From the NCBI RefSeq assembly GCF_013694095.1, contig NZ_JACEFB010000012.1:62001-126000 (forward strand): a DNA stretch of 64,000 bases, read 5' to 3'. This DNA is from Thermogemmata fonticola (GTDB lineage Bacteria > Planctomycetota > Planctomycetia > Gemmatales > Gemmataceae). Each line of letters begins with the position of its first letter. Position 1 is the stretch's first letter. A model generated the notes under the pieces. It ran no database searches. It was not told the origin of the DNA and saw only the letters and a list, made by a program, of their open reading frames with translations. A program made the translations under genes and the position numbers. Of this stretch, positions 46,476-54,938 are shown piece by piece.

Positions 46476-47417
46476 CTACGTCCCTTCCCTCGATTCGAAA
46501 TGAGTTTGTGCGGCGCTGTCGAGCCACTCTTGGGGGCACTCCATGTCCTTGATTCGAATAATCATCAAAGTGACGTCGTCGTTCCTTAAATTTTTTCGTC
46601 CTTGTTCCTCCTGAATCCTCTTCTCAAACTCGTCAAAGTTACTGATCTTTTGGATTTGCGAGATGATTTCCGGCTCGCTTTTCTGAACGCGGAGGAACCA
46701 GCATGCCAGAGCGTCGGTCATCAGCCAAAACTCATCCCCCTCTTGACACGTTATCTCGATTGGCGAACGGTCCGAAGATGGGTTGTTGTGAGGATCACCC
46801 TGATCCGGGCATACACTTTGCCGTGTACTGATGAGTACAGGTGAGGAATTGAAGGCGCCGGGGTCGTCCAAGGGAAACGCTCGGGACAATCCGTCGCCAC
46901 GAATGTGGAAGAGACAACAATCCCCTACAGCGTTGGCACGGCAGCACCACTCTCCGCCCTGATGTGAAAACTCGACGCCCAGAAAAGTGGCATGAGCACC
47001 CCAACGTAACCCCTCCTCGAGGTACCACTGGTCGCTTGTCGGTCTCTTATTGATTTGGTTGCGTTGCTGCTGATACCAGGCCTCATGGATTCGCTTGTCG
47101 TACACTTCTCCTGGTGAGGAAAAATGCCCCTGGACATACGCCTGGACCAGATGCTCCGCCCACGATTTCGCCCACGTGCTTTCCGTGGCTCCATCAGCTA
47201 TGGCCGCCCGAAAGGTGTCTTCTGACCGAAGTTGAACCTCGCAATGTTGGAAATGATCCCCCCCTTGATCCCCCTCTGATGGGACCTGCTCGTCCTGAGA
47301 ACAGCCATCGCTCCCTGCCCGATCACTTTTCTTGGGGTGGAAGGCGAAAGCATCCTCGTATTCTGCCTTGGTATTTCCCGTCTTGGGCAGCCAATATACT
47401 CGTACTTCCAATTTCAT
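46476..47417 (-). CDS. PP2C-type protein phosphatase
   Basis: Predicted 313 residues; the ATG at 47417 has no good ribosome site but follows the VWA gene by 23 bases. Metal-binding motifs of the PPM family are present: the Asp of YEDAFAF, AIADGATES, ANAVGDCCLFHI, LMTDALACW and RNDDVTLMII. An acidic loop with EQVPSEGDQGGD interrupts the first part. It would dephosphorylate Ser/Thr on proteins. Linked VWA and PP2C genes occur in predicted TerY-type phosphosignalling triads together with a kinase, here not adjacent. Confidence 0.82.
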   Translation of the reverse strand: MKLEVRVYWLPKTGNTKAEYEDAFAFHPKKSDRAGSDGCSQDEQVPSEGDQGGDHFQHCEVQLRSEDTFRAAIADGATESTWAKSWAEHLVQAYVQGHFSSPGEVYDKRIHEAWYQQQRNQINKRPTSDQWYLEEGLRWGAHATFLGVEFSHQGGEWCCRANAVGDCCLFHIRGDGLSRAFPLDDPGAFNSSPVLISTRQSVCPDQGDPHNNPSSDRSPIEITCQEGDEFWLMTDALACWFLRVQKSEPEIISQIQKISNFDEFEKRIQEEQGRKNLRNDDVTLMIIRIKDMECPQEWLDSAAQTHFESREGT

Positions 47418-47440
47418 AGGCCCGGAAAAGTAGGAGGAGA

Positions 47441-48286
47441 TTAGCGCATCTGGCGGTCCACTCGCGTACCAATATCCAGAAATTGGGCGATGGCGACGGC
47501 ATCAGCATTGAAAACGTAACCACGAGAGCCTTCTTGGGCCGGCAGTTTGCGCTCCTGAGCTGCGGCGACAAACATTGGCGGCATCACACTCGACATCCGG
47601 TAGAGCATCCGAGCCGCATCATCTGGCAGTCCCGCGTCCGTCACGGGATACTGGATCGGCTTGGCGTTACTGGACGAGATGTGCAGGTTGAACAGCAGCA
47701 CCTGGCCATCATTGGTGAATAACTCACGGATGGATTGGGCGTCTTGCTCGGGGTTGCCGTCGGTCGGTTCCCCATCGGTCAGATTAAGCACAACCGGCGG
47801 GAAAGAGTCGGGATGCTCTTTGCAAAATCTCTCCACGATGTAGTAAGCTTGTCTCATCGCTTCTGTCATCGGAGTCGAGCCGCTCGCGACAGGCTCCAAG
47901 AAAACCGCGAACTTGTAAGGTTCTTCGTAAATGCCGCCTGCTCCATCCGGCGACCTTTTCATTCGCTCTTCGACACGGATTGGATGCTCCGCAATTTTAC
48001 TGATGGGAATCAGGTCATCTGAATGGTTTGCCAACTCACCTCCCAAGGCTCGCCCAACGTGAGCACCGTATCCCAGCACGGCAATGTGAAAGTAGTCCCG
48101 CACTCCTTCGGCCTTGGCGCAGCGCAAGATCAGATTCTGGAAGATGCGATTGACGACATCGGCGACATATTCGGCTTTACTCCGGTTTTCAAAACCAGGG
48201 CAGGGGTCACTCATAGAGCCGGATTGATCAATCATAAACAAAAAGCAGGTGGGATTTCGGCGGCTGACTTCGGCGCTGTAGGGCAT
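47441..48286 (-). CDS. VWA-domain protein, TerY-like
   Basis: Predicted 281 residues; ATG at 48286 has GGGAG seven bases upstream (TTG 48292 is in frame). A complete MIDAS metal site is visible: FMIDQSGSMSDP, the Thr of ASGSTPMTEAM and VVLNLTDGEPTDGN. The domain spans about residues 12-225; no signal peptide is seen, so it should be cytoplasmic, as TerY-like VWA proteins are. It lies in an operon with the PP2C gene. Together they probably form a protein-phosphorylation switch, perhaps for stress or defence; the target is unknown. Confidence 0.85.
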   Translation of the reverse strand: MPYSAEVSRRNPTCFLFMIDQSGSMSDPCPGFENRSKAEYVADVVNRIFQNLILRCAKAEGVRDYFHIAVLGYGAHVGRALGGELANHSDDLIPISKIAEHPIRVEERMKRSPDGAGGIYEEPYKFAVFLEPVASGSTPMTEAMRQAYYIVERFCKEHPDSFPPVVLNLTDGEPTDGNPEQDAQSIRELFTNDGQVLLFNLHISSSNAKPIQYPVTDAGLPDDAARMLYRMSSVMPPMFVAAAQERKLPAQEGSRGYVFNADAVAIAQFLDIGTRVDRQMR

Positions 48287-48785
48287 CGGCAATCTCCCGC
48301 TACTTCCCGTTGTATCTACATCCTCTATCGATTCTAACTCAACGAATGGCTAATGGAAGAGCAAAAGGTTGGGAAAACACTACAACCCTCAGGGATAATG
48401 TTGGTTTTGGTCCGGTGGAAAACGACGCCGCCGCTGGGTGGAGGAAGCTCTTTCATCTCCAGGTATGCACAGTGTTGAATACCAACCCAAAGGCGATCAG
48501 GAAACGGACTGTTGGGTTCGCATAGGATTAGGATAAGAGAGTCGTCAGGGACGACCTATTCTCCTGTTGAGTCTGGGGCGGGCAATGTCAGCGATGAGCG
48601 GAGACGGTGGCGTTTGGCCTGGCGGCATCAGAGGGCTGGTGATTGAAATGTTCGGCTTAGGGGAATGAGGGGAAGATAAAGGCGGAAAAAGAAACGGCGG
48701 CGGGACTGCTTGCAAGGAGCCGGACGAGTGGTTAGTCTGGAGTCACTTAGAAGGAGATTGACCGGTGCGTCCCCAGGAGAGCACT
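48287..48785. other. Intergenic region between divergent VWA and STAS genes
   Basis: About 500 bases with no credible gene. It should contain promoters for both divergent units. No strong promoter pair or repeat was identified. Confidence 0.45.
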
Positions 48786-49169
48786 ATGGCGGGGGAGATG
48801 GATTGGAGCGAGGAGTTCTTTCAGGTCCGTCGCCACGGCGATGTGGCGGTGATTGTGCCATCTGCCCAAGTGGAACACCTGGCTGAGACTCTATTGGAGC
48901 CGGCTGCCCAAATGGTCCTGGAACCTTTGCGCCGGGATCCGCCGGGACATATTGTGGTGGACTTGTCGGATGTGTCGTATTTCGGCTCTTCGTTCATCAC
49001 CTTTCTCTTGCGCTGCCATGAGATTGTCAAGCCGCGGGGTAGCGAGTTGGTGCTCGCGGGGGTGAATCCCCGGATTCGGGAGCTGTTGCAAACCACGGCT
49101 CTGGACATGCTCTGGGCGATCTACGCTACGCCGCAGGAAGCCCTGGCTTCGCTCGGCGGCTCCTATTGA
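48786..49169 (+). CDS. STAS-domain anti-sigma factor antagonist
   Basis: Predicted 127 residues; ATG 48786 has CAGGAG six bases upstream. It matches SpoIIAA/RsbV-type STAS proteins: VAVIVPSAQVEHL, then DLSDVSYFGSSFITFLLRCHEIVK, with the Ser of FGSS at the position phosphorylated by the anti-sigma kinase, and ELVLAGVNPRIRELLQTTALD. In the usual partner-switch, the unphosphorylated form binds the kinase and frees a sigma factor. No anti-sigma kinase gene is adjacent. Confidence 0.9.
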   Translation: MAGEMDWSEEFFQVRRHGDVAVIVPSAQVEHLAETLLEPAAQMVLEPLRRDPPGHIVVDLSDVSYFGSSFITFLLRCHEIVKPRGSELVLAGVNPRIRELLQTTALDMLWAIYATPQEALASLGGSY

Positions 49170-49209
49170 TTAGCCGTCGCTGGACGGCTGTTGTTGTTGA
49201 GGATAGAGA

Positions 49210-52185
49210 TCATTTCCCGGCTGCCTGCAACTCGCGCAGGTTTTCTTCCAAGGCGGCAATTTGCCTTGTCAGGTCATGGAGCAATTCTCGTTGTTGCTGC
49301 ACGATCTCCGGCGGCGCATTCTGGACAAATTTGTCGTTGGCCAACTTGGACTGGACCGTCTCGCACGCCTTGCGTTTTTCGGCCAGTTGTTTTTCGAGCC
49401 GGCGTACTTCAGCCGCCAGATCGATCAGACCGGCGAGGGGGACATACGCCTCAAATTGGGGGTGAACGATGCTGCCAGCCAATGAGGGTTTCTGGGTTGC
49501 CGCCCCCGCTTGTAATTGGCCGATACCTGCCAAGGGAGCCAAAAAGCTTGCTACCGACTGGAGGTCCTCCGCCGTTTGTTCACTGCATTTGACGAATACA
49601 TCGATTTTTGTCCGTTCGTCCATTTGATAACGGCCTCGAAGTTCGCGGATTCCCCGAACCAAGTCTTGTAGCAAGGCAAAACGTTGTTCCACTTGAGGAT
49701 CGATCCATTGAGGCGGCAGTAGCGGCCAGCGGGCGATCACGACGCTTTCCTCAGCGGGGGAGGGGGCCGGTAAGCCCCGGTGAGGGGCGACCTGACCCAG
49801 GGCCTGCCATAGCGACTCGGCGACGAACGGCATGATCGGTTGCACCAGGCGCAAAATGGCATCGAGAACACCTACAAGCACTCGCTGAACCAAAGGACGT
49901 GATGCTTCTTCTTTCAGCCTTCCTTTAGATAATTCGATGTACCAGTCGCAGAACTCGGACCAGATGAAGTCGTAGAGGAGGCGGCTGACTTCGCTGAAGC
50001 GGTAGGCTTCGAGAGCGGCAGTAACATCCTGAGCCGTCCGGCTTAAGCGGGAGAGAATCCAGCGGTCTTCTGTGGGCAAATCGGACCAGGTCAGCAGGGC
50101 CGGGGAGTAGCCCTCCAGATTCAGGAGCAGGAAGCGGGTGGCATTCCAGAGTTTGTTGGCGAAGTTGCGTCCAACTTCAAAGCGATCAGAGCCTTGTTTG
50201 GCGGTAGGCAGCTCCGGGTCGTCGGAAGGCCAGGGGCCGCCGGGACGGAAGGGCTTTTTACACTGCGGGCAGGTGATTTTCCGCGTGCGCATGTACATAT
50301 GTTCTTGTCGCACAGGAATCTGGGCCTGGCAGTGCGGGCAGATGTTGACCACCGGCATCCGGCTATCCTGTGTCTCTGTTGCCAAATGGACCATGCCGTA
50401 ACGCAGGGCATCCACTCCGTAGATGTCAATAACGTCGAGGGGATCGACGCCGTTGCCTTTGGTCTTGCTCATGGTTTCCCCAAAACCGTCGAGCACCTTG
50501 GGGTGAATGTAAACGTGGTGGAAAGGTACTTCCCCGACGTTGTAGAGGCTGGCCAGTACCATCCGTGCCACCCACAGGGTGATGATGTCCCGGCTGGTGA
50601 CCAGGACGGAGGTGGGGTAGTAGTACGGCCGCAATTGCTGCCAGTCCGGGGCGACACGATCGGGCCGGTCTTCCGGCAATGCAGGACCGGGCCAGCCGAG
50701 GGTACTGTGGGGCCACAAAGCCGAAGAAAACCAGGTGTCCAGTACGTCTTCGTCCTGGCGGATGGAGACACCCGGGCCGAACATGCTCGTGTCGATGTCC
50801 TGACGAGAACAAACCAGCCACTCTTCCCGTTCCGCATCATAGTGTGCCACCAGATCAGGTCCTTCGGCGGCGCGGATAGCGTCCTCCGGCCCGCGCACAT
50901 ACCACACGGGAATCCGATGCCCCCACCACAGTTGGCGGCTGATACACCAGTCCCGCTTCTCCGCTAGCCAGGATAGATAACCTTCCTTGTATCGTTCGGG
51001 GAAGAAACGGACTTTGCCGCTCGTCACTGCATCAATTGCTAGTTGGGCCAAACCAGGCTTGCCATCGTCGCGGTCTCCCATGCGGATGAACCACTGGTCG
51101 GAAAGATACGGTTCGATGGGTGTCTTGCTGCGGTCGCTGTATTTCAAGGGGATGAGCCGCTCTTCGCATCCTTCGTAAAAGCCCAATTCTTGCATCTTGC
51201 GGATAACTGCCTCGCGGGCGGCATAGCGGTCCATGCCGGCAAACTCGCCGCCATTCTCGTTGAGGGTGCCATCGGGGTTGAGGATGTTGATCATTCCGAT
51301 TTCCGGATGGCGCTGCCAGCAGGCGTAGTCATTCGGGTCATGGGCGGGGGTGACCTTCACGCAGCCGGTTCCCAGCTTCGGATCCGCGAGAATCGCGTCG
51401 GCGATGATGGGAATGCGCCGGCCGTTGAGAGGGATGATTGCCGTTTTGCCGATCAGATGTTGATAGCGGGGATCGGCAGGATGGACACAGACAGCGGTGT
51501 CGCCCAACATGGTTTCGGGGCGGGTCGTGCTGAAGCGGATATAGGTGTCGGGCATCCCCTCTACGGGATATTTGAACGTCCAGAAGAAGCCGGGGGTTTC
51601 TTCGGTGTAGGTTTCATCATCGGCAACTGAGGTTTGCAGTTGCGTATCCCAGTTAACCAGGCGCTTACCGCGGTAGATGTAACCGTCCCGAAACATGCGA
51701 AAGAAGGTTTCCCGCACCGCACGGGCGCAGACAGGGTCCAATGTGAATCGGGTCCGGCGGTAGTCGCAGCTTGCGCCCATCTGTTGCAACTGGGCCAGAA
51801 TACGAGCCTCGTACTTGTCCTTCCACGCCCAGATGCGTTGCACGAGCGCCTCGCGGCCCAAGTCATGCCGGGTCTTTTTCTCTTGCTGGTAGATGAGGCG
51901 TTCCACGACCGACTGGGTAGCAATCCCGGCGTGATCTGTGCCAGGAATCCACAAGGCGTTATACCCTTGCATGCGACGCCAGCGGATCAACACATCCTGA
52001 AGCGTGTTATTCAGAGCATGCCCCATGTGCAGGGCACCCGTGACATTCGGGGGAGGAATCACGATGGTGAAGGCTGGCCGCTGCGGATCGGGATCGCTGT
52101 GAAAATATCCCCGTTCCTCCCAGAAACGCAGCCACTGCTGCTGGGCCAGTTTCGGATCGTAGGCTTTGGGTAACTCCATGGCCAT
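49210..52185 (-). CDS. valS: Valyl-tRNA synthetase with zinc-ribbon insert
   Basis: Predicted 991 residues; ATG at 52185 is likely, with 52224 also in frame. Motifs: PPPNVTGALHMGHALNN (HIGH), the editing domain TTRPETMLGDTAVCV, PYLSDQWFIRM, and the KMSKS loop in variant form ETMSKTKGNG. The C-terminal coiled coil that holds tRNA is present (AEVRRLEKQLAEKRK). Between the KMSKS loop and NFANKLWNATRF, around residues 610-655, is an insert with CPHC and CPQC pairs, which can form a zinc ribbon and is not part of the E. coli type. It charges tRNA-Val. The next gene on the same strand, upstream, is cimA, 47 bases away. Confidence 0.95.
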   Translation of the reverse strand: MAMELPKAYDPKLAQQQWLRFWEERGYFHSDPDPQRPAFTIVIPPPNVTGALHMGHALNNTLQDVLIRWRRMQGYNALWIPGTDHAGIATQSVVERLIYQQEKKTRHDLGREALVQRIWAWKDKYEARILAQLQQMGASCDYRRTRFTLDPVCARAVRETFFRMFRDGYIYRGKRLVNWDTQLQTSVADDETYTEETPGFFWTFKYPVEGMPDTYIRFSTTRPETMLGDTAVCVHPADPRYQHLIGKTAIIPLNGRRIPIIADAILADPKLGTGCVKVTPAHDPNDYACWQRHPEIGMINILNPDGTLNENGGEFAGMDRYAAREAVIRKMQELGFYEGCEERLIPLKYSDRSKTPIEPYLSDQWFIRMGDRDDGKPGLAQLAIDAVTSGKVRFFPERYKEGYLSWLAEKRDWCISRQLWWGHRIPVWYVRGPEDAIRAAEGPDLVAHYDAEREEWLVCSRQDIDTSMFGPGVSIRQDEDVLDTWFSSALWPHSTLGWPGPALPEDRPDRVAPDWQQLRPYYYPTSVLVTSRDIITLWVARMVLASLYNVGEVPFHHVYIHPKVLDGFGETMSKTKGNGVDPLDVIDIYGVDALRYGMVHLATETQDSRMPVVNICPHCQAQIPVRQEHMYMRTRKITCPQCKKPFRPGGPWPSDDPELPTAKQGSDRFEVGRNFANKLWNATRFLLLNLEGYSPALLTWSDLPTEDRWILSRLSRTAQDVTAALEAYRFSEVSRLLYDFIWSEFCDWYIELSKGRLKEEASRPLVQRVLVGVLDAILRLVQPIMPFVAESLWQALGQVAPHRGLPAPSPAEESVVIARWPLLPPQWIDPQVEQRFALLQDLVRGIRELRGRYQMDERTKIDVFVKCSEQTAEDLQSVASFLAPLAGIGQLQAGAATQKPSLAGSIVHPQFEAYVPLAGLIDLAAEVRRLEKQLAEKRKACETVQSKLANDKFVQNAPPEIVQQQRELLHDLTRQIAALEENLRELQAAGK

Positions 52186-52232
52186 ATCTGCGCTTGCTCC
52201 TGCTCTGAACTCAGAGAAAAACATCCGACGGA

Positions 52233-53834
52233 TTAGACATCCGAACCGCCCGCTGGGTGATCGCGCCCGGCGCCTTCAGTTTCGCTATCTTTGAACAGCT
52301 TGTATTCAATGCTGTCCACGAGGGCCAACCAACTGGCTTCGATGATGTTTTCGCTCACGCCTACGGTCCCCCAGACATCGGTGGCATCGCGGGATTCGAT
52401 GACGACGCGGACGCGGGCGGCTGTACCTTCCCGAGCGTTGACCACACGCACCTTGTAATCGACCAGTTGCATCTCCTGCAAGCGGGGATAGGCGGGAGTC
52501 AGCGCTTTCCGCAACGCTCCGTCCAAGGCATTGACCGGACCATCGCCTTCGCTGACCGTATGGGCAATCTGATCTCCGATGCGGACCTTGACCGTTGCCT
52601 CTGTCACGGGTGCGCGTTCGCTGTCATGTTCGATGTTGACCCGGTAAGCCAAGCGTTCAAACCAGGGGCGGTATAATCCCGCCGCTTTCTTGACGAGCAG
52701 GTCGAAGGAGGCCTCCGCCGCTTCGAACTCGTACCCCGCATTTTCCAGGTCCTGCACCTGATTGAGTATCTGCGTCAACAGGGCCTTGTCATGATGCAGG
52801 CGGTATTTCATGGTTTTGGTCAGAATGGTCGAATGGCCGGATAACTCAGAGACCAGAATGCGCCGTTCATTGCCGACCATTTCGGGCCGGATGTGTTCGT
52901 AAGTGGCTGGATCGCGGTTGACGGCATGTGTGTGCATTCCTCCTTTGTGGGCAAAGGCGCTGCTGCCGACAAAGGGTTGATTGGAACGGAAATTCATATT
53001 AGCCAACTCGTACACATAGCGGGAGATTTCCGTGAGTCGCTGTAAACTCGACGGTTGCAACACCTCGTAACCGTACTTCAGAGCTAAATTGGCAATGATG
53101 CTGATCAGGTCAGCATTGCCGCAGCGTTCGCCAAGGCCGTTGATAGTCCCCTGCACCTGCGTGGCTCCCGCTCGGACGGCGGCGAGGGAATTGGCCACGG
53201 CCAAATCGCAATCATTGTGGCAGTGAATGCCGATGGCACAGGGAAGCGCTCGTCGCACGGCGGCCACCGCCTCGGCGATCATCTCCGGCATCGTTCCTCC
53301 GTTGGTGTCACACAGGATGATGGTGGATGCACCACCCTCTGCCGCCGCTTGCACCGTTTTCAAGGCATAATCGGGATTGGCCTTCCAGCCGTCGAAGAAA
53401 TGCTCGGCATCGTAAAACACCTCCCGGCCCTGACGCCGGCAATACCGAACCGAATCCTCGATCATGCGCAGGTTCTCATCTAAAGTCGTTCCGAGGACGT
53501 GAGTGACGTGATAATCCCACGTTTTGCCGACCAGAGTGACCACAGCAGTCCCGGCGCCCAAAAGCGCTCGCAGGCCGGTATCGTCCTCCACCGCGGTGTG
53601 TTTCTTACGCGTCATGCCAAAGGCCACGACACGGGCATGGCGTAACGTCAACTCCTGAACGGCTTGGAAATACTCGGCATCCTTCGGATTGGAAAGCGGA
53701 TACCCTCCCTCAATGTAATCGATACCGAACTCGTCCAATCGGCGCGTGAGCAAGAGCTTATCCTGAAGGGAGAAATTGACGCCTTCTCCCTGACTCCCAT
53801 CACGCAATGTTGTGTCGTATATAACGATCCGCAT
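52233..53834 (-). CDS. cimA: Citramalate synthase
   Basis: Predicted 533 residues; ATG 53834 has GGAG nine bases upstream. The protein starts [20 protein letters not shown], the metal-binding DTTLRDG of the isopropylmalate/citramalate synthase family, with [16 protein letters not shown] and [20 protein letters not shown] plus [13 protein letters not shown]. The C-terminal LeuA-type allosteric domain is present (about residues 390-515). CimA condenses pyruvate and acetyl-CoA into citramalate, the threonine-independent entry to isoleucine. A CimA rather than LeuA call rests on the length and the [23 protein letters not shown] pattern and is probable. A leader with Val/Ile codons and a terminator lies directly upstream. 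Confidence 0.88.
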   Translation of the reverse strand: MRIVIYDTTLRDGSQGEGVNFSLQDKLLLTRRLDEFGIDYIEGGYPLSNPKDAEYFQAVQELTLRHARVVAFGMTRKKHTAVEDDTGLRALLGAGTAVVTLVGKTWDYHVTHVLGTTLDENLRMIEDSVRYCRRQGREVFYDAEHFFDGWKANPDYALKTVQAAAEGGASTIILCDTNGGTMPEMIAEAVAAVRRALPCAIGIHCHNDCDLAVANSLAAVRAGATQVQGTINGLGERCGNADLISIIANLALKYGYEVLQPSSLQRLTEISRYVYELANMNFRSNQPFVGSSAFAHKGGMHTHAVNRDPATYEHIRPEMVGNERRILVSELSGHSTILTKTMKYRLHHDKALLTQILNQVQDLENAGYEFEAAEASFDLLVKKAAGLYRPWFERLAYRVNIEHDSERAPVTEATVKVRIGDQIAHTVSEGDGPVNALDGALRKALTPAYPRLQEMQLVDYKVRVVNAREGTAARVRVVIESRDATDVWGTVGVSENIIEASWLALVDSIEYKLFKDSETEGAGRDHPAGGSDV

Positions 53835-53883
53835 ATCCCGCTTCTCCTGGTCCCTTCTTCCAGAGCGAGAGTCTGACACTCAC

Positions 53884-53912
53884 GAAAAAACCCCGGCGAT
53901 GTTCACCGGGGT
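53884..53912 (-). terminator. Intrinsic terminator in the cimA leader
   Basis: On the minus strand ACCCCGG pairs with CCGGGGT across a nine-base loop and is followed by six T. It lies 50 bases before the cimA start, with no room for a full promoter after it, so it should control read-through into cimA. Confidence 0.8.
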
Positions 53913-53955
53913 CGTTGTCATTCTGGTATCACCTTGGCGGCCCTGTCCGACCCCG
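53907..53955 (-). promoter_or_regulatory. Candidate antiterminator pairing of the cimA attenuator
   Basis: On the minus strand CGGGGTCG (53955-53948) is perfectly complementary to CGACCCCG (53914-53907). The second segment contains most of the 5' arm of the terminator, so the two structures exclude each other. The first segment begins five bases after the stop codon of the leader ORF, where a terminating ribosome would cover it and a ribosome stalled on the Val codons would not. Confidence 0.6.
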
Positions 53956-53960
53956 CTCCC

Positions 53961-54050
53961 TCACCCAACGCCGGCAATCACGACCACGTGGCGCGCTCCC
54001 CGCGCCGCGGCAATGGCGATTCCAACGGCCTGATGAGTGATCTTCGGCAC
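53961..54050 (-). CDS. Candidate leader peptide of cimA, Val/Ile rich
   Basis: A GTG at 54050, eight bases after GGAGGA, opens a 29-codon ORF (an ATG at 54077 is in frame but lies inside the -10 box). Nine of 29 residues are Val or Ile and none is Leu; the end reads HVVVIAGVG, with GTG GTC GTG ATT in a row. It is followed by an antiterminator/terminator pair and cimA, an enzyme of isoleucine synthesis. The layout matches ribosome-mediated attenuation of ilv/leu operons. It could also be an unrelated small ORF. A product was not searched for. Confidence 0.6.
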   Translation of the reverse strand: MPKITHQAVGIAIAAARGARHVVVIAGVG

Positions 54051-54075
54051 CGGACAGTTCCTCCGCTTCTCTGGC

Positions 54076-54103
54076 ATACTAGCACAACAGCCCCGCTTGT
54101 CCA
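54076..54103 (-). promoter_or_regulatory. Promoter of the cimA leader
   Basis: Read on the minus strand, TGGACA (54103-54098) and TAGTAT (54081-54076) are 16 bases apart, with an extended -10 TG one base before. The [15 protein letters not shown] start near 54069, a few bases before the leader's ribosome site. Confidence 0.5.
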
Positions 54104-54488
54104 GTTCCGACTTCTCGTTGAGTCTCCCATTCCGCCGCACAGGACCTGCCGCAGTTGTGACTTTCCATTCCTTCCTGCACCACTCGATCCCCCCTCCTTA
54201 CGTCTCACGCTTTGGGTCGGTTGAGCCTCCGCGGTTCCCATATACTGTAAATATGAACCATAAATCGGCAGAAGTCAAATCCATTTCTGGAAATTTTTTC
54301 CGCTCCGTTAGGTGCGAAGAAAAACGTGTTCTTTCCTGCTAGTATTCCCTGTCCAGCCTCTCGTCGATTTTGTTGGGGAGACCTCGCCGTGACGGGACGC
54401 ACCGGAAGGCTGCGTAAGGAAACCAGAAGGCTGCTAGAGGAGGAGGAATGGAGGGGCGGTGCCACAGGGACGATGGCAAGAAACCTAC
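54104..54488. other. Intergenic region upstream of cimA leader
   Basis: About 385 bases with no credible gene; the open frames are low-complexity and lack ribosome sites. Confidence 0.45.
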
Positions 54489-54543
54489 AAAAAATCATCG
54501 CCCGTGTGGGAGGTAGGCAAAAAGGGCGATTCCCACACGGGCG
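54489..54543 (-). terminator. Strong intrinsic terminator after a small basic ORF
   Basis: On the minus strand CGCCCGTGTGGGA pairs perfectly over 13 bases with TCCCACACGGGCG around a 19-base loop, followed within four bases by six T. It lies 24 bases after the stop of the 41-codon ORF at 54568. Confidence 0.85.
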
Positions 54544-54567
54544 GCGTTCCGTAGGCGAACCGGAACT

Positions 54568-54693
54568 TTATTTCCACTCTAGCGATAATTTGGGCTTACC
54601 AAAACTCTTTTTATCGCGTTTTTTGAGTTTCTGTGTTGTTCCCCTGCTGCCAATAGAGCTTACCGCAATCCGTGTGCCATAACCCCTCGACAT
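54568..54693 (-). CDS. Candidate 41-residue basic protein
   Basis: An ATG at 54693 opens a 41-codon frame, MSRGYGTRIAVSSIGSRGTT followed by a Lys/Arg-rich end with KLKKRDKKSFGKPK. The ribosome site is weak (GAG six bases before). A strong terminator 24 bases downstream on the same strand argues for a real [14 protein letters not shown] ending here. Several ribosome-associated or nucleic-acid-binding small proteins have such composition. The ORF has an upstream in-frame ATG at 54774 without support. I recognise no family. Confidence 0.4.
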   Translation of the reverse strand: MSRGYGTRIAVSSIGSRGTTQKLKKRDKKSFGKPKLSLEWK

Positions 54694-54838
54694 TGTCTCA
54701 ATTCGCTGCAACTTCTTCCGCAACAAAAAGTTATTTGTAATTGCACTCCATTCGTTTCTCGGACTTATGCGCATTCCATAGCTGTCTGTTTTTTCGACAT
54801 TTCCCCGACATCTGTCGAAAAATTCGCCGAAAAAATTC

Positions 54839-54866
54839 TTGACTTCTTCCCGTCGACCGCTATTAT
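54839..54866 (+). promoter_or_regulatory. Promoter of a candidate small RNA
   Basis: TTGACT at 54839-54844 and TATTAT at 54861-54866 are separated by 16 bases. Predicted start is near 54873, and a strong terminator follows 60 bases later. Confidence 0.6.
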
Positions 54867-54872
54867 GCTAAT

Positions 54873-54938
54873 AGACCGGTTGCGATCTCTGAGCTGAATG
54901 GGCGACGGTTCAGGGGTCAGCGACCGGTCGCCTTTTTT
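54873..54938 (+). ncRNA. Candidate small noncoding RNA, about 66 nt
   Basis: Between a promoter and an intrinsic terminator there is no room for a gene. The terminator stem is GGCGAC (54901-54906) with GTCGCC (54927-54932), extended by GGTT/GACC after a bulge, then six T. Near the 5' end ACCGGTTGC can instead pair with GCGACCGGT of the terminator's 3' half (eight Watson-Crick pairs and one G-U), so two alternative folds are possible. No gene follows on this strand for over 500 bases, which favours a standalone RNA over a riboswitch. Confidence 0.5.

Noticed and set aside
45860-46552. A 230-codon plus-strand frame
   Set aside because: Its composition is not protein-like, it lacks a ribosome site, and its end runs antisense in the PP2C gene.
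53884-54103. T-box riboswitch in front of cimA
   Set aside because: No AGGGTGGNACCGCG-like T-box sequence is present; the leader ORF and paired segments fit attenuation better.
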